DNA from: Agriotes lineatus
Taxonomy: Eukaryota; Arthropoda; Insecta; Coleoptera; Elateridae
DNA length: 64,000 nucleotides
Assembly: GCA_940337035.1 (NCBI GenBank)
Contig: CALNHX010000276.1
Location: 1 to 64,000, forward strand
Direction: 5' to 3'
This document shows, piece by piece, positions 1 to 11,636 of the stretch (positions are counted from its first letter, which is position 1; the number at the start of each line of letters is the position of its first letter). The notes beneath the pieces are model-generated. The model was not told the origin of the DNA and did not search any database. It worked only from the letters and a program-made list of their open reading frames with translations. The position numbers were made by a program, and so were the translations under genes.

Positions 1-35
1 AATTTTTGCTGATGTCTACAATAAAGTGGTTGGGA

Positions 36-169
36 ATAAAATAGTATACATACCACGGTGAAGTTTCATTCCTGTCTTTAGGACTTCGCGTCTCGGTTAA
101 CTACTTAATTAATCTCCCGACAGTGATGAAACAGTTTCCACCTCCGCTCCGTATGTAATATACTATTTC
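36..169. repeat. Hairpin-forming repeat (CGAG-tip family)
   Basis: The left arm ATAGTATACATACCACGGTG and its flank pair with the right arm around 130-169, which reads GTATGTAATATACTAT at its end. Between them lies the GC-rich tip GACTTCGCGTCTCGG. The same arm sequence recurs at 34732-34868 and 35110-35235, so this is a dispersed family. No coding potential is seen. Confidence 0.7.
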
Positions 170-557
170 AAGATTACGCTTTATTTTATAAAGAATAGAT
201 TGATTAAGGAGAAAAAAATACCTGGGAATATTCAGTGCCCATAAGATGTTTGATAAGAACATTGCCCTACGTATTATTTCTTCAAGAAATGAAGATTTAA
301 TAAAATTCAAGTGGCAAGAATTAGCACTGAAGTTTTGCACTTGTGCAAATTATCGCTGAAATTGCTCTAGTGCAAAATTATCACCTAAATTTAATTATCT
401 TCTTCGAAACTAGGGTAAATAACATCACGCTATTGATTATTAGAAAAGATAGCTATAGCTATGCAGACACTATTCAGTTTTATTTCTTGCCTCAAAATGC
501 TGTTTGTGTGTAATTTCCACCACATACCTTTCCTTTTTAAGCTCCTATAATAGTTAA

Positions 558-1316
558 TACCATGAGATAAAAAAATGATTCTGAGCAGGCCTTGATATGT
601 GTTATACGTTTGGCAGTACTGAAGTGTATTGTCAGTCTATGTCAAATTCGAGATTAAAAGGTTAGGTTTTGTTTGTTGTTTGCATATATGTATTAAGTAA
701 TATACATTATATATGTTACCGGAAATGTATGTAATCCGTCATTATATAGAATTCCTAGGAAATGTATATAATGCCTAAAACCGTCAGGAAATGTGTGAAA
801 TAAATTTTATTATACACATTTCCTAGGAATTGTGTACATTTCCTAAACTAGAATCGGAAATGTGTTAAATTAGGGATGTCATGTCGGTAGGTTAGGTTAG
901 GTTAGGTTACTAGCACTAACAAATCGTCACACTGCTAAGAAAAATCTCAGTTCATCTGTGTTTTATTTTTCATTCATTCTCAAATTCTACAGTATAATGT
1001 TGATTTTCATACATTTCCTAGTACCATTTAGGAAATGCATACATTTCCTAGGAAATGTATGTATTAAAGCATCTTTGATTAATTATTTTACACATTTCCT
1101 AAATTGGCTCGGCATTATATAAATTTCCTAGGAATTGTATACAATTCCTAGGTTTCATACATTTCCTGTAACATATATATGGTTGTTTGACACAGACTGA
1201 CTTAAAACTTAATCTGCAAATCTCGAATTTGACATAGACTGACAATACACTTCAGTACTGCCAAACGTATAACACATATCAAGGCCTGCTCAGAATCATT
1301 TTTTTATCTCATGGTA
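558..1316. repeat. Interrupted palindrome with GTCAAATTCGAG core
   Basis: The arm from TACCATGAGATAAAAAAATG (558) to the core near 652 is matched almost perfectly, in inverse, by 1210-1316. The inner core GTCTATGTCAAATTCGAG is shared with palindromes near 24.5, 41.6, 43.1, 45.5 and 57.0 kb. The centre is occupied by a second inverted-repeat element (709-1180). Outer arms partly match the copy at 56944-57115. Confidence 0.75.
709..1180. mobile_element. MITE with CCTAGGAAATGTAT sub-repeats, inside the palindrome
   Basis: Terminal inverted repeats ATATATGTTACCGGAAATGT (left) and ATATATGTTACAGGAAATGT (right, reverse complement) bound about 470 bp. The interior repeats the self-complementary motif CCTAGGAAATGTAT many times in both orientations. 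It sits at the centre of the 558-1316 palindrome, so it probably inserted there later. The superfamily is not clear; flanking ATAT makes the target duplication ambiguous. Confidence 0.6.
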
Positions 1317-1319
1317 CAA

Positions 1320-1900
1320 TTTTTACAAAAAGGAAGTAGAATACATGTTTTAATTAAGTTATAAATGGGATTAAACTAATTACACATTTTATAGTTCATT
1401 TAAGCACATCAAAATAAGAGCCATATATTAATGAAAGACAACATACCTAAGGACCACTGCTAAGGACTTCAGGTGCAGGTTTTTATAAAGATTCATTAGC
1501 GTTTTTGCGCGGGAAAAGTTAACGATCTTTTTTTGCCAAAATATAATTTGCAAATTTTTCGCATTGAGAAACCGCTAGTCATTCGAAATACTTTAAACAA
1601 TGAGGAGCATAAATTGAAAGATTGGTTAGGTCGTGGCACCTATCGGTCTTTATTCAAACCATTCAGACGTCACAGGAAAGTACGCTAATGTTGCAGGTTT
1701 AGAGATAAGATAAACTTAACCAATAAATTTATCTTCAGTGTTCCAAAAAAACGTATCTCTGCCAAGAAATTAATAACAAGAATGAGTTAGTAAGTATTAA
1801 ATAACATTCTTGACCGAAAACTAATATTACATTAAATTTATAATTTAAGGTTAGTTTCCATAATCGAGAATCAGTCGAAGATTATACAGCAGCCAATAAG
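1320..1900. other. Intergenic, upstream of PET100
   Basis: No convincing coding sequence or repeat boundary was found. The last 200 bases should contain the PET100 promoter, but no TATA box or other defined element stands out. Confidence 0.4.
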
Positions 1901-1927
1901 TATAAATATATTTAGAAAATTGTCGCA

Positions 1928-2161
1928 ATGGGCACATGGAAACTGGAGGTTTTTAAAATGGCTCTTTACATGACTTTTCCTGTAGCATTATTCCACTATT
2001 TTAACCAGCCGGAATACTTTGAAGAATGGGTGACAAGAAAGCGAAGAGAAATTTATCCCCCTGATAACACAAAGGAAAACCTAGAGCTACGGCAAGCAAT
2101 AAAAGATATTCAAAGGGAGCAAGAATTAAAAATGCTCAAAGCGCTTGAAGAACGATCATAG
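1928..2161 (+). CDS. PET100: PET100 homologue, cytochrome c oxidase assembly factor
   Basis: A 77-residue single-exon protein. PET100 is a small inner-membrane mitochondrial protein needed to assemble respiratory complex IV. The sequence shows the family layout: a short amino end (GTWKLEVFKM), one hydrophobic segment at about residues 11-24 (ALYMTFPVALFHYF), then NQPEYFEEWV and a charged helical tail with the RKRREIYPP motif and many Lys/Glu residues. Length matches the usual 70-80 residues. The ATG follows GTCGCA and is the first in frame; a later ATG at codon 11 would remove the amino end. A canonical AATAAA lies 50 bases after the stop. Recognition rests on recalled family motifs; the gene looks intact. 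Confidence 0.9.
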   Translation: MGTWKLEVFKMALYMTFPVALFHYFNQPEYFEEWVTRKRREIYPPDNTKENLELRQAIKDIQREQELKMLKALEERS

Positions 2162-2210
2162 GGTAGACCAATTCTGTAAATATTTGTATTTATATGATTG
2201 TATAAAAGTA

Positions 2211-2216
2211 AATAAA
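2211..2216 (+). terminator. PET100 polyadenylation signal AATAAA
   Basis: AATAAA occurs 50 bases beyond the PET100 stop and is followed by GGTGTGTATT, a GT-rich downstream context. This suggests a very short 3' UTR. Confidence 0.6.
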
Positions 2217-2600
2217 GGTGTGTATTCGACGTAGTTCTATCAAAGCTTAATAATTCAGCTGGGCTAATGGTATTCTTATTTGAGTCATTGCAATTCAAGT
2301 CAACTGAATTGGACCTGCAGTTTCTCGTTCTCAGCCGCAAGTGGTCAAGAACAGCTCCATATTTGCTTGCAGGTCAAAGATCATACCTTTTATTTTATCG
2401 TAGTTAGTTTTAAGGCTGAATTACATAGAATTTATTTCTAGTTTACCAAGAAGGGCTTCAAACAGATCTACGTCAATTAAAGGGGAAATCTTAAAATCCC
2501 CTACCGCAACCTACAACTACACGATCTCCCCACAATACCACTGCTTAAAGCAAAAGCATAGTAAACACAAAAATGAGTAATCACTCGAAGTAACATACTT
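2217..2600. other. Convergent intergenic stretch between PET100 and the MFSD9-like gene
   Basis: No coding sequence is recognised. TTTATT at 2601-2606 is the reverse complement of AATAAA and is a plausible polyadenylation signal for the minus-strand transporter. Confidence 0.4.
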
Positions 2601-2717
2601 TTTATTAAATCTCGCATTTTATAAATTGCTTTAATTAAATACGTCATTGCCTACTTACAAACTAAAAGATTGTCTAAATAAAAAATATATTTACACATTT
2701 TACTGATCAGAGCTCCC

Positions 2718-4330
2718 TTACTTAGTTTTATCTTCATCACTTACAGTTTTCACAGTAAAGGTATCGTGATGCTTTAATTTATTAACTAAGTATATTCCAA
2801 ATACTGATGGTAATATAGGTAGGGTGGTAACAGCAAATATACCAATAAAATCACCTGCAAATCCTCCAATTAAAGGACACACCAACCCTGACAGAGACAA
2901 CATGCTAGTGGCTGCCCCCATCATAACCCCTTTATCCTTCTCGGTCATTTTTAGAGTCAGAATTTCCATCCATGTGGTATCTGCTAATATCTTGCCGATA
3001 GATATTGGAATAAGTAGTGAAAGGTAGAACACTGGCGTGTTTGCAGTAACTAACATGACATATGAAGCAGACAGCAAAATAAATGAATGCATCATGCGGT
3101 GAAATCCACTACGATCACTTTTATAAATGGATTTTATAATGAACATGGAGAAAAAGGTCGATAATATCATTACTATACTCATATAGGCAATTGAGACACC
3201 CAACTGTGTTTGTGTAAATAAAAACTTCTGCATAAGAACTAAACCGAAATTTATAAACAGCAAACTAAAACCTGCTTCCAGGAGAAATTTAATAGCTAAT
3301 AGATTGCCATATCTGGACCAGTCCACATTCTTCAAGTCGGAAAATACTTTTGAAAGATCTGCATAGATGCTTTGCAAAAAAGAAGTGTTTTGCGTCTGTT
3401 TGTTGTGCTTCTCACCGTCATTTTGAATTTTTTTGGGCTCTTCGACGTAAAGCAGAGTGACACCTAAAATTCACTGTTTAAAAAATAATTATATATCGGA
3501 TATTCCTCGTACTTATTGTAATTATGTCCAATGAGCACAATATAATACTAATATAGGTAAAACTTTTGAATGCTTCGTATATTATTCCACCAGCTACAGG
3601 GCCTATGATAAAAGCTATGGCGCCGATAGACATTAAATTATTGAATGTACTAGCTTGTTCTTCTTTTGTCACTTTATCAGCTATTATAGTTCGCAACAAA
3701 GGTTCTGTTTGATGTGCAATACCTAAAAGAACATAATTAATCAAATGCAACTGCAAGAGTTGTACATATTTACATACCATATAAGATTCGTGATATAAAA
3801 AAAATTCCAAGAGAAGACACACCAGCCAAAATGTTACTAATGAAAACTGTAACCAGCGTGCTTAACAGTAGCAACTTTCTTCCACGGGTATCGCTCCAGC
3901 TCCCCTAAAAGTTGGTTTATTATTTTTTATCGGATTTAATATGTTCAATTACGTACAACAACAGGACTTGCAAACAATTGTGCCCCTGCTGACAGCGAAT
4001 TCAAAACTCCAGCTGAGGAAAGTGAACCACCCAATGAGAGAACATGAGGATTTATTAGTGGTAGAACCAGAGACATCCCGGTGGCGTCCTATGTAAACAT
4101 AAATAGCTTAGTAAAAACGTACAACTTAAACAAATACTAACCAGGAGATTAATTAAGTACAACGTTTTCATAGACATTTTTATGAACCGCTGAGTGACAG
4201 GTGGTTCTAATACTACATTTTCATTGAATTGTTGCTTACTTTATAAAACTTATGTCTTATCTTAATTGTAGAGATAACATTTAAAAATACTAACCAGCAG
4301 GTTAATTAAGTACAGTATCTTCACAGACAT
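2718..4330 (-). CDS. MFSD9-like major facilitator transporter, paralogue 1
   Basis: A five-exon gene assembled by splice reading: 4142-4177 (or its duplicate 4295-4330), 3957-4088, 3778-3904, 3513-3722 and 2718-3463; all junctions are GT-AG and phases agree, giving about 416 residues. The protein is a multi-pass membrane transporter of the major facilitator superfamily. The loop after the second helix carries GSWSDTRGRK, the MFS signature between helices 2 and 3. RILYGIAHQTEPLLRTIIAD and IGPVAGGIIYEAF resemble MFSD9 and tetracycline-efflux-like carriers. The substrate is unknown. The carboxy half has six further hydrophobic segments and ends in a charged tail. The paralogue at 27564-28982 has the same intron positions. 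MFSD9 is my best family match; another related MFS family such as SLC18B1 is possible. Confidence 0.75.
4142..4177 (-). other. First coding exon, proximal copy (1a) of MFSD9-like gene 1
   Basis: Encodes MSMKTLYLINLL followed directly by a GTTAGT donor. The reading phase (0) joins exon 2 at 4088, which begins with GAC GCC. It lies in the proximal unit of a tandem duplication of about 153 bp. Confidence 0.7.
4295..4330 (-). other. First coding exon, distal copy (1b) of MFSD9-like gene 1
   Basis: Encodes MSVKILYLINLL followed by the same GTTAGT donor in the same phase. Two of twelve residues differ from exon 1a while ATG, frame and donor are kept, which fits alternative first exons, though recent duplication alone could also explain it. 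Confidence 0.65.
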
Positions 4331-4440
4331 ACCTATATAGTTTGCCTTTGAGTGAATGACTGGCAATTCTAATACTACAAAATCATTGATTGCATGCCTA
4401 TTTATTACATCTCACGCCTTATCTTGGTTGTAGAGATAAA

Positions 4441-5488
4441 ACTAGCTCTGTAGCAGTTGTGGTTTTTATCAGAAATTGATTATTCATTTCACTTGATTTT
4501 GCAAATTCACTGTAAAAGTTTATAATCATTTCTATATAATTAAGGTAAACACTAGCTACTTCATGCTTTGTATGAACACTAAAAGTTAGACACACTTTAT
4601 TTTATGTACAACCAATGACTGTTCACCATGTAGGTACAAGTGATACTAAAAATAGTCTGACATTGTTAACACAACACATGAAACTGCGCTGGGCTTGGAG
4701 TAAATAGTAATTAAGTAATGATGGGAGTCATTCAATCTTGAACAGCTAGAATTACTCAGTATAGTATGATTAATTAGTATCTTATGTCGATTGTAGCGTA
4801 TCTACTATTAAATATTCTGATATTGTGATGCTGATGTAAGAATATGTAAATTTTATGAATTTAATTACAGGAATACAAAGGTTAATTTTTAAGTATATGA
4901 AAGTTACATGAAACTTGTTTATATGAACGTTGTAGGTACTAAACTGATGCACATTATTAAAATATCTGTCGTTACAGGGTAGTATAAAACTTTTTCAACT
5001 TAAAAAATCGTGTTAAATTGCTAGTTATTTTAATACAAAGTGGTATGGATGCATATTATGCAATATCAGTGAGTAATATTTTTTGTTGCGCAATAAATGT
5101 TCCCTAAAACGATTTCACATTATCAATAATGTTGTACAATATTGTCTATTGCGTAGAGTAATCGACAAATAAAAATGTTAACAAATACCAAAAGGGTTTT
5201 ATGTGTGAAAAAGAAAAAAGCCCTGGTGGATAAAAAATGGGTACAAAAAAAAGATCACGGTGTAGGTATAATTATGTTTTTTTCATTTTTTCTCATATTT
5301 CCAATCAATACAAATTATAAACGCCTCATTAGATAATAAATCAAGGTGGCGAAAAAAAAAGAAAAAAAAATTCTATGGGATACTTTTGCACTTCGACATT
5401 ACTACTACCTTCTAAGAAAAACAAATTTAAATATAAAAAAAACAAAACCAAGGAACAAATAGTGGCGGGGTTAACTAACATAAAAAAA
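4441..5488. other. AT-rich upstream region of MFSD9-like gene 1
   Basis: No gene was found. From about 5200 the sequence is A-rich simple DNA leading into the 5489 repeat. Promoters for the minus-strand gene should lie in the first few hundred bases, but no specific element can be named. Confidence 0.35.
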
Positions 5489-6149
5489 CCTGGTGTGATA
5501 CACTCACAAAACTTCCTTTTACAGTGGTCTAATAATTAGCCAAAAATTTGATTTTAAATTTTTAAGCATTTATCAAAAATTTTCAAAAATTTCAAATTCT
5601 ATAAAAATGGTACAAAATAAGAGCATTAGTTCAAGAGACAAATTTTCTCTAGAATTTTAAGCTAAATTCAAAAATTTAATAATATACCAGGATATAGGAG
5701 TTAATAAGAAAAATAGAAAAAAAAACAAAAGAAACCCATTTTATAAGTATTCAACTGGAAAATCACCTATCTCACATTAATACACATTAAAAATGTAATA
5801 AAAATATAAAGTTTGAAAAAAATCGTTAGAGCCGTCTTCGAAAAAATCGAAAAAAATTGAAAAATCTCAAGAGTAAACACCTACTTCCGGTAATGCGATT
5901 TTCTTAAAAAGCTTGCGGTTGCATCTACATAGGACACAAAACTTATATATGAAGTTTCAAAGCCATACCTCTTTTCGTTTTTGAGATATTCTGTTCACAG
6001 ACAGACAGACACACACACACACAGACCAATGAAAAAAATATGTTTTTTTGGGTTCAGGGGACTCTAAAACGTGAAGATATGTTGAAAACTCAATATCGAA
6101 TTTTTGGGGTGAATCCAATACTTCCTTTATTGTAAAAGGAAGTAAAAAT
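5489..6149. repeat. Dispersed repeat family R1, copy A (CTGGTGTGATACAC ... 3' hairpin)
   Basis: A 661-bp unit beginning CTGGTGTGATACACTCACA. It contains an ACAGACAGACACACA microsatellite near 6000 and ends with the hairpin CTTCCTTTATTGTAAAAGGAAG followed by TAAAAA. Two further copies lie at 45649-46315 and 46402-47009. There are no terminal inverted repeats, but a 3' hairpin is present and the 5' end repeats ACTTCCTTTTACA. The class is unresolved; a Helitron-like or SINE-like origin is only a guess. Confidence 0.75.
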
Positions 6150-6239
6150 ATTAACCTAAATCACATACTTGATTGCAAAAATTTATTGAATTAAGTGAAC
6201 TCAAACAAAAGCAATAAAAAAGGCGAGATGTTAAATAGA

Positions 6240-9200
6240 ACTTAGATATAATTGATGTTACACGACCACAACGCAAATTTATACTATATGAAAGTTCTCG
6301 GGGAATTGTCTTTAAAACATTGCGGAATTAAATTATAGTTAATAGTCCTCGATATCTAAGGTTAAGGTTATGGAGACCTGTTAGTTATGGTGATCGGAAG
6401 TCTTTGATATACCTAATAATTTTATGATAAAATACATCTGCTTTCAAACAGCGGCGTTGTTCCATATTCAACTACTTGGCATCTTTGATTTTGTGAGAGA
6501 TATGTGCATGCATTCTTACCCCGTAAATAACCTCAAACAGACATTTGAGACCAATAATAATTTTATCAAGGCATGGACCATAAAGAGTATCGGCGTAATT
6601 AAATGTAGATAGAATGAGAAAATCGAATAAGATTCTTTTGACTACTATATTTAGGATGTGTCTATTGATGTATAAAATTTTTAAATTGCAGTATAGGCAC
6701 TTTGAACATCATAGTTGGTACGACCACAATATCTGAAGTCATTGTCTACAACCTACAACAATTCCTAAGTTGCGAACTGAATTACAACACGTAATTACTA
6801 AATTTTTAATTTTAATTTGTATTTCAAGCGCATATGTGGTTCTACTCTCTTTGCGACTAAAAATAATAACTGTGGATTTACTAGGATTAATTTTTAGAAA
6901 GTAAGATTCTGCCAATTTTGCTAAATTGTTGAAAATCATTGATTAGACGGCAAGTCTGTAGTCTTACCTGGTCTAAATGAATGAAAAATCTGGGTGTCAT
7001 CTGCATATTTATAATAGAAACTGTGATTTATTGTGGAAACGCATAAATTGGAGGAGTAAGTTGAGTACAGCAGGGGACCCAAAATAGAGCTCTGGGGGAC
7101 ACCATTGAGAATAGGTTGGAAGGACAACTTTTCATTTTGTATAATAACATATTGCTTCCTGTCGGTTGAATAATTCTGCATTAATTTAATAGCTGACTAA
7201 TGAAACCCAAAGTGATGTAAAACTGTCAAATAAATCTCATGGTCAATAGTATCGAAGGCTTTGGAAAAATCTAACACAACTAAAGCAGTGAGATTACCTT
7301 TATCAGAGGCGTCTATAATATCATCAGCTATTTTTAATAAAGCTGTTAGGCAGCTGTAATATTGCCCGAATCCTGATTGATAAGAAAATTACAAACTTAT
7401 TATTATCTAAAGGAGCTCTGATTTGATAATCCACAACCTTCTGCAATAGGTACCTTTGATAAAGCCGGAAAAATACTTATAGGTCATAGGTGCTTGAACT
7501 CATTACGATTTTTTATTGTTGCAATAATTGCAAGCGTCCGAATGCTTGCAATTTTCCATTGTGCAGGATAAACACTGCCTATCAAACACGTGTTGATTAT
7601 ATTTGTTATGGTAAAATACCTATATGGACGACACGTATGCTTATGCCATCGTCCCTTACTTTTGATTTTAAGGAAAAAGAAACTTCCTGACAGTTACCTC
7701 GTCTGCTGCATAAAATTCAAATTTAGAAGAAATACCATCCTTAACGTCTCCATAATGTCTTAAAATGTTTTGATCGACACCATTAGTACCTCCATTTAGG
7801 TTACTCGCGCGAAGGGATAATTTAGATAAGGTTTTCTTCATTCCGAAAATTTTTATAATTCCAGTTTTCGAACTTTTTAGCCTTAAACCGTTTGAACGCC
7901 GAGTCCCTCAGATTCATCACTAATCTAACATTGTCGGTTATGCACAATAGGTCTTTTAGGCTGCAATGTCCCTGGAATTACTAAAGGCGGGCATCAAACG
8001 AAGCTAGGATATTTTCATTTAAAAGAAATAGTTTTTGGTCAGTGTTATTTCACCTAATAATAACATTCCAATTAATTTGTTGCAGGCAGTACAGAAAATG
8101 ATCACGATTATGTAGTTACATCAGTACTTTTTTAAACTCGCAAGGTAAAAAAGAAATTTGAGGAAATTATGATTGTTCACTAACCTATTTTATTTTACTT
8201 ACAGATTTTAATATGTTATTAACTTGTAGACTGAAGAAGGCTTAAAGTACTACTTTTTTAACCAATTCTTTAATCTCAAGATGGACTTTCTCAACAAATA
8301 ACTGCAAATACCCTTAACAGTTGAACAGTAAACTACTGCAGCTACCTATGTATTAATTATATTCTGAGCCATTTTGACACGACAAGAAGTTTCAGAGACC
8401 GCAATAACGTCGGAGTTGATCTCTAAAAATATAAAAATCATCTGTTAATGGCTGCATTAATATATGAGATATTCAATTGATTCATAAAGAATAAAAGAAA
8501 TTACAATAGCATGAAATGTAAGAATACAGAAAATAAACAAAAAAATAATAAATATTTAATACAGAATAATAATAGAAATTAGATAAATTCTTAAAACAAG
8601 TACTTAAACACAAACTAGTTATCTACCTCCCCAGAAGATATATAAAATATTGAACTATTGAAGCCAGTAATTATCTTTACTCATTATCTTCGTTTTGAAC
8701 TATATATTTCTTGATGCAAATTCTTCCATTAATCGTCCATTTTTGATATCTACTAAATTTTGATTGCGATAATTTCAGTAGCTGCAGCCTAGATTTAGTT
8801 AAATCCTCGGCTATGGTAATATCACTGTTCTTTAACTTTCTTTTACAACTAAGCACTTTGCTGCGATCGTGATAGTTAATAATTTAACAATTATATGTCC
8901 ATTTTTGCCTGCTTTATCTATTCTGTACGAATGATCGATTACAATAAGGTTAATATTTACTTCAAGTTATTAGTATTAATGAGTAAATGAATAAATCCAA
9001 CACAAGATTATCTGGGTTTTCATTTTTCGTTGTTCTACGGCAGTTTTTAAAATATTAGTCTCCTTAAACAATTGTTCATTTTGTATTTCAAATGTGCACG
9101 TTTTGTTTGCAATTCATGTAGCTGGTTATTGTTATTACCAAATGTTTTTTGAAGATTTTATACTACAATCTTAGCCAGATTAGCTGCAATACCTGCTAGA

Positions 9201-9430
9201 AGGTTTCTGTCACTGGCCAGGGGCTTCACAGGGAGATCGACAACGTCTTGTAAATCTTTTATTTGTGACGAAGTTAAACATTTAAAATGCGAATGGAAAC
9301 TTCTATAGAATGCCATCATTCAGAAGTGATGTAAAAGATTCCTTGCTAGAGTTGAAACTCCTTAGTTTCGGCAAAATTCTATCTATGTAGGACTTTGACT
9401 GTATAACCACATCAGTCGGCATCTAAGGTA
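6240..9430 (-). mobile_element. Decayed non-LTR retrotransposon (jockey/CR1-like)
   Basis: Pieces of all expected domains occur in order on the minus strand. Near 9000-8690 is an ORF1-like stretch (NYHDRSKVLSCKRKLKNSD, ITIAEDLTKSRLQLLKL) resembling the FP-like ORF1 carboxy end. Near 8400 is an endonuclease start (INSDVIAVSETS). Reverse transcriptase follows with ALVVLDFSKAFDTIDHE (about 7290-7230), NGVPQSSILGPLL (about 7100) and YADDTQIFHSF (about 7000). A carboxy-terminal stretch with LNMEQRRCLKADVFYHKII lies near 6470-6400. Many stops and frameshifts interrupt it, so it is dead. No target duplication was found. Clade assignment is approximate. Confidence 0.8.
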
Positions 9431-10019
9431 GCTCGTACTTCGCATGCCTAGACCTTGGCCATAACCAAGAATCGTTTGTTTAACAAATGCCATTTATAAA
9501 CGTCAACGTTACTAAATAATAATTTTAGAGGACTCAAACATTAGTTGCCATGACGACTTTAAGTACAAGGCCTCTAAATGGCCATTTTGAGGATCCTAGA
9601 CAGTTTCCAAAGTAACCACTTTGGGGAGCGAAAAATACATTTTCGCGCGGCCTCCTAATATAATGCCGCGTTAATGGTAATTGAAACTTCATATTATAAT
9701 GTTTGGAGAGCTAATACAAAAAAACGTTGTATGCAACACGTCCTCAAATGGCTTTAGAGGACTCATCTTCATATTACGGACTCGTCCCCTAAAGCCTTGC
9801 TTTGAGGACCAGTTACATAAAGTACTATTATTGATAAATTTTTACACCGTTACAAAAGTTTTAAGAATGTCTAGGCTGAATTGCTTAGAAAATGAAACGA
9901 CTGTACGCAATTTTTTGAGATTTTTGTATTCTTTATCTTATTTTAATTTTTCCCATAGAATACATAACAAACAGCTGGGGATATAATTATATACTGAAGA
10001 CTTCGAAAACGTGAAGTCC
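9431..10019. other. Unassigned stretch with small inverted motifs
   Basis: No gene is supported. Short self-complementary motifs recur, for example GGCCTCTAAATGGCC at 9569 and repeated GAGGAC/GTCCTC words between 9520 and 9810, so a degraded fold-back element is likely. Confidence 0.35.
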
Positions 10020-10620
10020 ATAATTTCAAAATAACAAAGAAATGTAAAAAGACAAATAATATTGGCGTTGGAGGCATATTCCCTGGTAATGTAGTAACGC
10101 CTCTAATGCAGAGACAGCTTATTAAAAACTGTAAAAGTGGAAGATGAAACACTACATGAATAAACAACTGGCTGGAATCAAAAAACTAATTTAAGGATTT
10201 CCAGAGCATTTTGCAGAAAATGATTTCGTAAATCTGGTTTGAAATGTTATACTGTACCATTTTAAGGATGCAACGATTACCTTAGTAAATAAAAACTCTA
10301 AGGTAAGGAAAACACGTTATTAACGGAAATCCAGAAAGGAAAGCATTTACCTTGGACAAAACAGAAGGCATTTTGAATAGTTGAGGATTGGAGCAGTACA
10401 TTTCTAATGATGAATATGTGTGTCAAATACTGTCGTAGGAGAGTATTTTGTAAAAAACTAAGCATTTCATACAAAGGACTTGAAAATGTTCACAAGAAAT
10501 CATGGTTTGGGGTTGCATGTCAGTTAAAGAGTGGGAAGTATTAAGGCTGGCGTTTGGCTTATGTTGAAATAATAGGGACAGATTGATACATAGGAATCAC
10601 GTATTATCGATTTACAGACC
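10020..10620 (+). pseudogene. Tc1-like transposase relic
   Basis: A plus-strand fragment keeps a weak Tc1 pattern. NPERKAFTLDKT is followed some 20 codons later by SNDEYVC, in the place of the family's SDE motif, and then by VMVWGCMSVK near 10503-10530, the conserved block before the third catalytic region of Tc1 transposases. Several frameshifts and stops lie between these blocks and no terminal repeats were located. The match is by motif memory only. Confidence 0.5.
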
Positions 10621-11636
10621 TCATAGGAAGTTAAACAAGACTTCATTTCAAAGACGAATGTTGGCTGATTATCGTAAGCTATTTTATAAATGGTAAAAGA
10701 TTCGCTTGCGCTGTAAAATTGTATTTAAAATATCGACGCTTTTGTAGCCATTTTTCATTTGTATTTCTGCCATTCAACAGTAAAATTTACTTGTGCAAAA
10801 TAGAAAGCAGAAACTGTAAAATAGCTTGCAAGAAGATACAATTTTTGATCCTTCATTTAAGAACTCATTGAACTATTTCTGACGTTTAGTTTTTGATAAT
10901 ACATAATTCCTAAAAAATTTCAAGCTGTTGTCATTTAGGGCGAATATTACTACGCCAAATGTCGGTTATCGGTGCTGTATTTGCAGACTCCTGATAAATT
11001 TCCAGATAAATAGCTTATAAATAGTTTAGGCATTGTAAAACAGATGTCGTGTTGTCGTTGCATACCAAGGTTGTGAACATGGCACGAACTGCGGTAAATT
11101 TCAACTTTGCAATGCTGTCGGAAATGCAAAATTTACAATACGGTAAATCGGGAATACGACTTACAGTGGATGATTATTATTAGAGCCCGGATTTCTAGCT
11201 GTTTTGCTATACGTAATAATTAATAGCCGAACAGAAACGTTCAGAACGAAATATGAATTATGAAGAAAATAATTGTTGAAGAATATTTATTTTTAGATTG
11301 AAAAAGAATGTTTTTCGGCAACCGTCTTAAAAGTCATTACTACTAAAATTTGTCATTAAAGTAGACGTTTCTCTTACTTTTATAACAGTTATATTATAGA
11401 GTTGTTAGGATCCAATTTGCTTTACATTGTCACAAACTCAGTCTCTTATAAAAAGAGAATTATTTTTTTAGCTTTATATCCTGGTAAAAGGAAAAAATCA
11501 ACTTAAAAATCACCCTGTATATACAGTGTGTTCCCGGATAGGTGAAACGACTCTTTTAAAGGTAAAAAAATCTCTATTTACATTTTCATTTTTTGGGGTT
11601 CAGCCCTGCTTGTTTAAAGGCGAAAAACCTATTTTA
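10621..11636. other. Intergenic, no gene seen
   Basis: AT-rich sequence without a supportable coding region. A small island near 11505-11560 (CACCCTGTATATACAGTGTG) looks like the edge of a dispersed repeat but no partner was found. Confidence 0.35.

Larger units (their letters stand above)
4131..4440. repeat. Tandem duplication of about 153 bp carrying exon 1
   Basis: The units start at about 4131 and 4284. Shared landmarks include AAATACTAACCAG, TTAATTAAGTACA, TTCTAATACTACA and TTGTAGAGATAA in the same order. The copies have diverged noticeably outside the exon and donor. Confidence 0.75.

Noticed and set aside
558..1316. Treating the palindromes as ordinary MITEs of one family
   Set aside because: Arms are not shared among most copies, and no consistent target duplication was found, so the simple MITE model does not explain them; kept as a separate finding.
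5990..6030. ACAGACAGACACACAC arrays considered as a CRISPR-like or regulatory array
   Set aside because: They are dinucleotide/tetranucleotide microsatellites inside the R1 repeat in all three copies.
9681..9986. A 101-residue plus-strand frame upstream of the Tc1 relic
   Set aside because: It runs through fold-back-like DNA with repeated GAGGAC words and has no recognisable domain or link to Tc1 transposase.
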